From Austropuccinia psidii (lineage: Eukaryota; Basidiomycota; Pucciniomycetes; Pucciniales; Sphaerophragmiaceae), in the NCBI GenBank assembly GCA_023105745.1, contig JALGQZ010000004.1, positions 37,958,437 to 38,022,436 on the forward strand: a stretch of 64,000 nt of DNA, in the 5' to 3' direction. Shown piece by piece: positions 56,331 to 64,000 of this stretch. The translations under genes were made by a program, and so were the position numbers. The notes under the pieces are model-generated. The model saw only the letters and a list, made by a program, of their open reading frames with translations. It was not told the origin of the DNA and ran no database searches. The number at the start of each line of letters is the position of its first letter. Within the stretch, counting starts at the first letter, position 1.

Positions 56331-56794
56331 TGTCACAATGCTGTCTGCCAGACCTCAGCAAAGGGGGCTCTTGCCAAAAAGGCTATTAAACCGGTTGAAA
56401 GACCAATTAATTCTGGCAAGTTATAGATCACATTCCACCATGTAACAGTACCCCCGGGTTTAGAGCACTGCATGCCAAAGTGCATGTAACTGATGGTATT
56501 ACCCATGTCACCCTCATGGAGTTACATTAGTCACAACAGGAGCCTACAAGGAACCTCCAAGGGGCGGAACCCTTGTATGCCAAAGGAGTGGAAACCCCAG
56601 CAACTTCTGGTTGTTTGATTGAGACCTCCTCTTGTCTCCAACTGGAATCAAACCCATGACGTTGGTAATCGGTTTATTGTCACAATGCTGTCTGCCAGAC
56701 CTCAGCAAAGGGAATTCTTGCCAAAAAGGCTATTAAACTGGTTGAAAGACCAATTAATACTGGAAAGTTGTAGATCACATTCCATCATGTGACA
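56331..56794. mobile_element. TRIM2: second 464-bp miniature element
   Basis: Repeats at 56331-56447 and 56678-56794 (117 bp each), 230 bp between them, same length as TRIM1. Its left end directly follows CAAAA. Its right end is followed without spacer or duplication by inverted A3 gag. Confidence 0.8.
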
Positions 56795-57825
56795 TTATGG
56801 TACCTGGTATCAAGTTCCAGGGTAATGTCCATTAAGTCTTGAAGAGAGTCAATTCTTGAAGGATGGGAGGCCAATTGATCCAAAATCCTGGATGGCAATC
56901 CCTTCCTGAAATTATGGATGAGAGCGCTTTCACCCCAATCCTTGATTCTTGAGACTAAACTTCTAAAATCAGCAATGTATAAGGATACATGCCCACCTTC
57001 TTTCATTATTAAAGAATCCAACTCAACTTCTGCTTTTCTGACTTCATTCGGATCCCCAAGCCAAGTGAAGAGTTGGGATTCAAACAGTTTCCAAGAGTTG
57101 AGAAGGTAATTTGAATCTTGATTGGTGTGATTGGAAAAATAAGGCTCAATCCATTTTGCAGCCCTGCCAATAAGAAATGATGTGGCATAGCGAACTTTCT
57201 ATCTGTCTTGAGAGAAATTTTCCAGATCATTATGAAATATCAATTGACAAGACTGAATGAAACTTCTAACTTTTAAGGGCTGAGTCCCATCAAAGCATTC
57301 TGGTGCCTTCATAGATGGAGTCTTGAAGGCTGGTGTTCTTGATGCTTCAGAAGATGAAGCTGCTTGAAGATTGACCATAATTTGAGTCATTTGCTGCATG
57401 ATGGCCAATAAAGATGGTTCAGACTGATGAGAGACAGGCTGATTAGACTGGGCTAGAGTTTGTCCTCCAGTACCTTGGGATTCCTCCACAGGATCAGGGA
57501 CACCTTCAGTACCATCAGACTCTTCCTCTTCCACAGAGTTCTCCTCCTCCTCTTCACCATCTTCAGCTGGACCTTTGGAAATGGTCCTTGAAAGTCCTGG
57601 AAATCCGCCAACTACTCCTGAGAATGAACATGATCTTCTTGGCCCTCTTCCTTCCTTCCTGGATGATGCTTCTCTCTCCATGCGGGGTACTCTATCTAAT
57701 TGGGCCCTCAGTTGAGGAACTGCTGGGGTGCCATCTAGAGAAGCTCTTGGAGTTGGAGTGAGAACAGCTTGAGCTCTGGTATGAGATCTTGTCTGTCTTG
57801 CCAGAGGTGAATGTTGAACAGGCAT
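56795..57825 (-). pseudogene. gag: A3 gag, 5' part (inverted)
   Basis: From ATG 57825: MPVQHSPLARQTRSHTRAQAVLTPTPRASLDGTPAVPQ..., parallel to A2 gag, with the acidic patch EEEEENSVEEEESDGTEG and the Gag core FDGTQPLKVRSFIQSCQLIFHN. A TAG in place of Lys/Glu at about 57198 and a small frame break separate 57825-57199 from 57230-57009 and 57021-56785. The frame stops at the TRIM2 border (56794), so the basic tail, zinc knuckle and all of pol are missing. Confidence 0.88.
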
Positions 57826-58595
57826 GATGTCAGGAATAAAGTTGAAATAAATGAATTAAAATCAAAATTTTCTTGAAGTGAAAAGAGTCAACAATCAAAT
57901 CTTGAGGAAAATCAATTAATCAAATGAAAATCTTCAAGTATGTCAATAAATCAAAATCAAATGAAGTCTTGAAGTTAAAATCAAATCAATGTCTTGAAGT
58001 GAATCAATGAATCAAATCAAAATGAAGTCTTCAAGTCAATAAATCAATGAATCAAAACAATCAAAATCAAAATCTTGCAAAGATCAATCAATCAAATGAA
58101 ATATTGAAGAAAAATCAATTCATGTCAAAATTCTTGATGTGAAAAAATCAGCAGAATCAATGAAATCTTCAGGTCAATCAATTTTCTTGAGGTCAATATC
58201 AAATATGTCAAATGAATCAATTAATCAAAATCAAGTGAATTCTTCTTTAAAAACCAAAATTCTTGAAGAATGAATCAATCATGAATCTTAATGTGAAGAA
58301 TGTGTCTAAATATCTTGATGAAAAACTTGAAAATCAAAGAAAATCAAGATGACGCCTGAACTATGAATGAAACAAAAATTTGATGATTTGAAAAAGATTT
58401 TAAAAAGAATAAAAAAATAAAAATGGGTCAGCTTTCAATTTTCAAAATGAATAATGAATGAAAGAAAATTAAGAGGTGACAATGAATCATTAAGCTCATA
58501 AGCGTAAAAGAATCATAATTTCGATGAAATGAGTGAATGAAATTTTAGAGAAAGAATGAACAGAATGAAAAGAAATTATGAGTTAATTAATATAA
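57826..58595 (-). repeat. A3 leader with CAAGA/TTGATT array
   Basis: On minus the sequence shows the same irregular array as the A2 leader (11780-12170). The self-priming site TTATATTAATTAACT lies at 58581-58595, next to the LTR, and is complementary over 14 bases to 58961-58980 in the LTR. Confidence 0.65.
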
Positions 58596-60024
58596 TGTCA
58601 TGGGGGCTCTAGTGGAAATACAAGAGTGGCCTGGCACTCAGCAATCAGGGAACTCACTTGGAAGACTCCAAAAGAATAAAGAATAAAAATAATAAGAATG
58701 AATTCCTCTAAAAGATATGCAGGTACAAGATGAGATGCAAAAGAGGAGAGGGAAGCCAAATGGCCAAAGAGCCAACCAAGTAAGTCCTTAATCACTGTTT
58801 CAACCTGCCAAAAATGAATAATGGAATTAGTAAGGATATGACCACTAAATATCCATTGACAGGCAAAGAAAGAGAAAGAGAAAAGTGCTAAATGACTGAC
58901 TTAATAATATCAGTATTTGCTTAACTAAAATGATAAGAAAATAAGATTAAAACAAATCAAAGTATATTAATTAACTGGGGAAAAAAAACCCCAGGGTCAA
59001 AGGGTAGCCAGTATATGTGAAAAGTTGGGAGCTTGAGTTCTTCAGGCTGAAAACTGATCTGTATTGATCCTTGAGGCTGTATTGATTGTTTTGGGAATTG
59101 ATAAATCTGGCTAATATTGAAATTGAAATGGTTTGAATGAATTTTCCACACTTGAAAATGAAATACAGTTGTTGATGGATCCAGATTGTATTGAAATGAA
59201 GGTGGTTGCCAAGATGAATTGAGTGGAGCTTTGACACTTGACAACTCCTTTTGGCACTGCCTCTTGAATACACCTTGAGAATGAATTGACAGTATTCTCT
59301 TGGAAGTAATACTTGGAGTGAGAATAACCAATGACTGCTTGATGGCGTCATTGGTGTTTGAGGTTTTGACACTTGCCCTTGAGCCTTGATGAATCCTCTT
59401 GATGACGTGACTGAATGGCTTGATGGAAGGTTGAAATAACCAGATGATATTGCCACCAGTGGATTGCTGCTGAAAAAAGATGCATAATGGTGTATAACAC
59501 CATATATGGCATTTTGGTTATTGGAGGTTGAAAATGGCCATAAGTCTTCAGAGATGACACCAGGAGGATGTTGGTGAAATTTGGTTTTGGAGCGCTTCAG
59601 AGGTGTCAGAGTGTCTTTTGAGGTATTTGGCCAAATACAGCTCATACAGCCTTAAAAATGTATTTGTGCAAAGTGCGCAAAAATGCGCAAAATGTGCAAA
59701 AAGTGTGCAAATGCACAAAATGCGCAAAAGTGCGCAAATACGCAGAAACTGTATTTAAAGCCAAATACAGCTTCTTCGGCTGTATTTCCCCTTTTGACTG
59801 GGAAATACCAAAATTGCCCAAAAGTAGAGAAAGGCCAGCAAAAGCCTGATGATGGTGAAGGGCCCAAGTTGGGCCCAGATGATGAAATGGCCATAAAAGG
59901 CCAAATGAGGTGAGATGGCCAATTTGGCCAATGATTTATGGATATGGCCAAATTGCCATATATTGGACGTGGCATGGATATGCCATATTGAAGTCCAAGG
60001 GGATGAATTGCCATGGTTGTGACA
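58596..60024 (-). repeat. A3 5' LTR (inverted)
   Basis: 1429 bp, + strand TGTCATGGGGGCTC...GGTTGTGACA. It contains the conserved hairpin with a T-rich loop (about 58972-58994) and, at 59665-59745, an array of TGCGCA-type palindromes where A2 has GGTCCGT motifs. Confidence 0.88.
59665..59745. repeat. TGCGCA-type palindrome array 1 (A3 U3)
   Basis: Nine sites of TGCGCA, TGTGCA or TGCACA spaced 8-11 bases apart (starts 59665, 59674, 59684, 59693, 59704, 59712, 59721, 59731, 59740). Confidence 0.8.
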
Positions 60025-60996
60025 AAGACCAAGAGAATTATGGACAATTGCAAGTGAGCAAGACAATTATGGAAATTTGGAACTGCAAGAATGAGTTGAA
60101 TCAAAGAAAATAGGAAGGTATAAGAAGAAAGACATTCAAGAAGAAATCAAGCTCAAAAAAGGAAAACTGCTTCAAATGGCCCAATAGGCCAATTTAATGA
60201 ATTTATGCACTTTGGCACAAATGGCCATATCAGACCTCAAAACTTCCAAATAGCCCATTTTTATAATTTTTTATCAAAATATGCTTAATTATGCATATTG
60301 GCAAATTTGCGCATTTTGCGCACTTTTGCGCAAAAGGACTCTTTATCTTGTCAAAAGGCTTCAAAAGGCCCTTTTGGCTCATTTCATCATAATTGTGCAT
60401 TTGCGCACTTTGCGCATTTTCGCGCATTTTGGGCAAAAATGCGCAAAATGGCCAGAATCCATTATAAGGACTTTTTTTTTCAATTTTTTCACCAATATAT
60501 GCCATTATGGCATATATGCGCATTTGCGCACTTTGCGCAAATTGGCCAAAAGCCCCTTTACTCAAAAAATCACAGATTTTGGCCAGGACTTCTGAAATGG
60601 TCCAAAACCTCAAGTATTGGCCATTTCATGCCAACACTCTCAAGATTCAAGTTATGATGAAATTAGGTGTTCTTGGGACATAAACCCAGGTCACCCACTT
60701 TTCAAAAGCCATCAGGACTCAAGAAAATTTTGGTGAAAACAATTAAGACAAGAATGAAGAAATTTAAGAAGAATGAAGGCATTTTGAAGGAAAAGAGGGA
60801 ATTCTGTATCAAGATCAAGGGTAAAATACCTAGAAGTGATCAAATGAAGATTTTGTTTGAGTATTTATTGAAGAAGAAAGTTGAATGGGATAAATTCAAG
60901 GAACTGGGGGAAAGAACTGTACGGATTGAGTGCAAGCTCATCAAGACTCACTATACTTATGGTGCTCAGAGCTCACCACTTTCAAGAGGGGGATAA
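60025..60996 (+). other. A4 3' internal region, non-coding, with TGCGCA array 2
   Basis: Ends GTGCTCAGAGCTCACCA...AAGAGGGGGATAA, the same as the A2 stretch before its 3' LTR (20486-20521), so this is the 3' end of an A element. 60308-60539 repeats the TGCGCA palindrome motif about ten times in three clusters. A 109-codon basic frame (60667-60996) ends in the polypurine tract; its A2 counterpart is not conserved, so coding is doubtful. Confidence 0.55.
60984..60993 (+). other. A4 polypurine tract
   Basis: AAGAGGGGGA, four bases before the TGTCAC of the LTR. Confidence 0.65.
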
Positions 60997-61732
60997 TGTC
61001 ACAGCCAAGGAGGCAGGGGCATTACCAATCATCTTCAACAATCATTACATCATTGATACCCTTCAAAACCCAATCAGCAAGGAGGTTTCATTCAACATTC
61101 TCCAAATACAGTTTTCAGACCTCAATTCAGTTTCATACAGGCAAGACCCAAATACAGGATTCACCAAATACAGTCCTGTCATCAATACAGGAGCAAATAC
61201 CTGTATTTACTGTATAACCTGTATTGGATTCACCAATACAGGATTCAATCCCACATCCAACTTCTTCCAGCATACAGGCAATTATCTCAACACTCAAACT
61301 CCAAGGCTGGTATTTCTCACATATACCAGCCCCTCTTCATCCACCTGGGGGTTTTTCCCCCAGTTAATTAAAATATTGGATTTATTATTTAATATTATTT
61401 TATTTCTCATTAAGGAATATCATTTTATTAATTATTAAGTTAGTCTTTGCCTTCCCCCACCTGTTCAGTAGAGTCCTGGTGGCCATATCCTTTATTAATC
61501 CTTTTCTCTTTTCTGAATAGGTTGAAACAGTGGTACAGGATTATTTGTGGTTGGCTCTTTATTATTGCTTTTGGTTTTCTCTCATATCTTTTTATGCTTA
61601 TAATTTTATGACTAGGAATTTATCCTCTTATTTCATTCCTCTTATTAATTGAGTCCTTTATTCTGAGCCCTCCATATATAAGTCTGTTCAGTGAGTTCCA
61701 CGCCCTCTTCATTTAGAACAGCCCCTGTGACA
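60997..61732 (+). repeat. A4 3' LTR, short subfamily
   Basis: 736 bp, TGTCACAGCCAAGG...CCCCTGTGACA, followed by CAAAA. The 3' half aligns with longer A LTRs; the hairpin CTGGGGG-ttttt-CCCCCAG and AGTTAATTAA are present (61346-61372). U3 holds a cluster of AATACAGG / CCTGTATT motifs (61107-61285). Confidence 0.88.
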
Positions 61733-62543
61733 CAAAAGCAGCAGACAACAAATTTGTACAAGGCACAGTCAAATGTAAATATCCTAAGAACAGAAAGTTT
61801 TTTACTGCTTGCAAACACTGATATGTCACCTGTACACCTCAGAGACCTTTGTTTCCAAACCCACCAGCCAGAGGACAGAGAAGGCTTGTCCAGAGCCAGA
61901 GTACCTGGAAGAGGACACCTTGGACACAGTGGTGGATGGCAAGACATTGAGGGAAATCATACCCACTCTTCCATTCACATTCCAATTCAACAGAAACCTC
62001 AAAACAGAGGACTGGAAGGATAAGGACCAAGTCATTCAGCTCCACCACCTTCTCAAAGACCTTTTTTAATTGAGCATGGACAACAAGAGGTTCAACCTGG
62101 CATCCCACTTGGCTGAAATTGGAGCAAGTTGCCAGAAGATCTGTCTCAAAGAGATATACTTCAGAGAACTTATGGTAATCCCCAAATGTTGGAATCCTAC
62201 CAGGCAGTTCAGACTCCTGGAGGTGAGGGAAAACAGGATAAGGGAGAATCAAACCACTATCCAAGCTATAGAAGAACAACTGACCCAGGCAGGGCATACA
62301 CAGATTCCTGCAGGCTCAAAAGGAGCAGGCCAAAAAAGCTCTCCAGTGGCTTCACACCATTCAGAAACCAACAGATCAGTAGCCAAGAGCCAAAATTCTT
62401 CACAATCCCAGGAAGTTTCCAGGAGAAGACAAGAATACAAGGGTAAAAACAAGACCACCAGCAGCCAGAGGGAGAGAGAGTCAGACCCAATGATCCATAA
62501 GCTGTTGGATTTGGTGAAAGAAGTGCACAAGAACCAGAAGTAG
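61733..62543 (+). pseudogene. gag: B3 gag, N-terminal region
   Basis: Resumes after the composite. One frame reads ...SETFVSKPTSQRTEKACPEPEYLEEDTLDTVVDGKT... (61809-62067), then after a TAA ...MDNKRFNLASHLAEIGASCQKICLKEI...LLDLVKEVHKNQK (62070-62543). A second frame is open over 61691-62023 and 62129-62446, rich in Arg/Pro/Gln/Ser. B2 and B0 show the same two parallel frames. Confidence 0.8.
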
Positions 62544-63573
62544 TTTTAAATAACTCTAGAAGCAGTAGTCCTATTAATAGAAATATTATCCCCAATCAGA
62601 TTGAACATATTTTTGTCACACCTGATAGTAACTTAAACAGTGATGCACTGTGGTTGCAAAGGTCCCAATTTTCTGAGAAAACTCAAAAGTTTTCAGAACT
62701 TGAAGCAAGCCACCAGAGGATGAAAGCATCAACAGCCTTAATGGAAAAAATTGTTAAAATGCTTCAAGAAGGACATGGTAAATTGAGCAAAGCCTCTGAA
62801 GAAACCAACAAAAAACTGAATATAGTCTTTGAAGAACAACACCACAGCAAAAGGGACAGGAATTGTCTGGATCAAGACATAAACCAAATGTTTAATTTCT
62901 ACCATAGCTTGAACCCCCAACCACAAGGCCATGTTACGGATAATACATATCACCAAGAGGACATCGAAACAGATGCCATGTTGGTGAATAAGACAAGATC
63001 TCCATCTCAATACCACAATGGAGATAACATGTCTTCTTCTCAGATGGAACACTTAAAACAGATTGCTAAGGTCTCAATCTGGCCCAAATTCTCTGGTACA
63101 GGAGAATATGATCATATGAAACTGATAGATTATATTGATGGAATCTTCATGGATGTACCAAGCATACCAGACTTCTGGATTACTGTTAGAATTAATACAG
63201 CATTTCAAGGACATGCTAGGATTTGGTACACAGCAAGGAAAGAAATCCATGGCAGGAGAAACTGGCCATGGTGGAAGATTCAAATCATCCAAAAGTACAG
63301 TAGTGGTACTTGGATATGGCAAAAGACCATATCTTTGAAAATGATAAGTATCCAGTGAACAAAGATCCATATGAATGGTGTCTTAGAAATTCTAAAAGAC
63401 TTCAAGCCATTCATCCCCAATTGAAATATCAGATGAGGAATCACCAACTCCTGACACAAATGCCAGGAGAGCTAGAACATGCAGTACAATGTAGATGGAA
63501 CCAAAATTGCACTCTAGATGACATTGAAACTACCATACAAGATGTAAGGAAAAGAACTAATATAGGGAAATAG
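62544..63573 (+). pseudogene. gag: B3 gag, coiled coil and capsid
   Basis: 62654-63358 (234 aa) joins the coiled coil (MEKIVKMLQEGHGKLSKASEETNKKLNIVFEEQHHSKRDRNCLDQDINQM) to the capsid core (VSIWPKFSGTGEYDHMKLIDYIDGIFMDVPSIPDFWI) without a stop. This makes it the best B copy for this region in the window. A one-base shift near 63335 moves the frame to 63310-63573 (YPVNKDPYEWCLRNSKRL..., MPGELEHAVQCRWNQNCT). Confidence 0.88.
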
Positions 63574-64000
63574 TCCCCATACAAAAGCAGTGGTTCCAAA
63601 GGGGAACAACCTTTCAGGGGGGAGTTCAAAGAAAAACTCAAAGAAAGAGTGGCAGAAGTGACTAAGCAGGAAAATTAATGTAACAATTGGGTTCAACAGA
63701 GCACTATGCCAACAACTGTCCAAAGAAAAAGGAAAAAGTCTATGCCATTGAGAAATTCCCAGAGGAGGAATCCCCCACAGATGATTCTGAATTGAACTGT
63801 ATGGGAGATGCCATCAGAGAACAATCTGATAAAGAAAAACACGCAAGAGAAGAATTTATAGTGGAATACCAAGAGGAAAAACTACTACAAATCCAGGACA
63901 TACAGTTGGAAGCAGGAATGAAACAAGACATTGCCAATATAAACTTGTGAAAATATACACAAGATGCACAAACATTCGTGGTCACACCAACCAAAGGAAT
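63574..64000 (+). pseudogene. gag: B3 gag C-terminus (zinc knuckle frame-broken), to window edge
   Basis: A TAG at 63571 replaces Tyr of the family sequence and a frame change follows. The knuckle region 63680-63720 is spread over two frames: Cys-x-x-Trp in one and STEHYANNCPKKK in the other. 63687-63950 carries the acidic tail (EEESPTDDSELNCMGDAIREQSD) and ends in a stop before the protease. The match to B2 continues to base 64000. Confidence 0.82.

Larger units (their letters stand above)
56331..61732. mobile_element. Composite insertion: TRIM2, inverted A3 part, A4 3' part
   Basis: Flanked by perfect CAAAA duplications (56326-56330, 61733-61737) in B3 leader sequence. The left end is the TRIM TGTCACAATG, the right end is an A-type LTR (CCCCTGTGACA). 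Between them lie an inverted A 5' half (A3) and the 3' end of another A element (A4), joined abruptly at 56794/56795 and 60024/60025. Confidence 0.8.
54158..64000 (+). mobile_element. B3: family B element, interrupted, runs off the window
   Basis: 5' LTR, leader and gag are present; the element is interrupted by the composite 56331-61732 (TSD CAAAA) and continues to the window edge within gag. Matching to B2 shows the two parts are contiguous (ATTTCCAAAA / CAAAAGCAGCAGACAAC). Confidence 0.92.

Noticed and set aside
59658..60113. Overlapping 63-150 codon frames rich in Cys/Ala/Asn around the TGCGCA arrays
   Set aside because: They arise because the TGCGCA repeat lacks stops in several frames on both strands; no domain or conservation.
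60667..60996. 109-codon Lys-rich frame before the A4 LTR as a real gene
   Set aside because: It runs into the polypurine tract and is not kept in the matching place of A2 (20160-20521).
1..64000. Repeat-induced point mutation (RIP) as cause of the stops
   Set aside because: Many nonsense codons are TAC to TAA or GAA to TAA changes, not only C to T in CpA context, and canonical RIP is not established in rusts. CpG decay plus neutral mutation explains the pattern better.

Overview
The window reads as a gene-poor, transposon-dense part of a large fungal genome. No host housekeeping gene, rRNA or tRNA gene is visible. Almost every base is LTR retrotransposon (Ty3/Gypsy, Metaviridae type) or debris of it. 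I recognise the gag and pol families as types very abundant in rust fungi (Pucciniales), most like those of the myrtle rust Austropuccinia psidii. That assignment rests on recalled family resemblance, not on a search.

Four families plus a miniature one can be separated. Family A is a chromodomain Gypsy element with LTRs of about 1.4-1.7 kb (0.74 kb in one subfamily), ends TGTCAC...GTGACA, and an apparent self-priming site. Family B has LTRs of about 1.4 kb, ends TGTCAG...CTGACA, and a long gag with a coiled coil. Family C has 1.83 kb LTRs, ends TGTAAG...CTCACA as read on the + strand; its coding strand is minus. D and the window-edge element are long promoter-bearing LTR-like sequences without coding capacity. 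A 464-bp TRIM-like element with 117-bp terminal repeats is present twice.

Layout: 1-1527, right end of an inserted LTR-like element; 1528-6400, decayed family A copy A1; 6401-41833, one old family B element (B0) blown apart by four later events: a TRIM plus full-length A2 (9245-22207, TSD AATAG; A2 itself carries D at 16454-19162), a solo A LTR (22798-24522, TSD CAGGG), a complete second B element B2 (27692-37280, TSD ATGAC), and a solo C LTR (39347-41174, TSD ATGGG). Then 41834-42249, 3' end of another A copy (A6); 42217-53601, a minus-strand spliced ORF (ORF X) with a Zn2Cys6-like cysteine pattern, split inside its intron by the full-length element C2 (43097-53171); 53602-54157, GGCC-rich DNA; 54158-64000, a third B element (B3) running off the window, interrupted by a second TRIM-plus-A composite (56331-61732, TSD CAAAA).

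None of the pol genes is intact. Reverse transcriptase active sites read YLDN (A1), YLDD (A2), deleted (B0), YIDD (B2) and YIDH (C2). The only long undamaged retroelement frame is A2 gag (445 aa). B and C share homologous primer-binding and polypurine regions; A differs in both. The most unusual observations are the two independent composite insertions bounded by a TRIM end on one side and an A-family LTR end on the other inside one 5-bp target duplication, the covarying hairpin plus self-complementary priming segment of family A, and the C2 insertion inside a 51-nt intron of ORF X.
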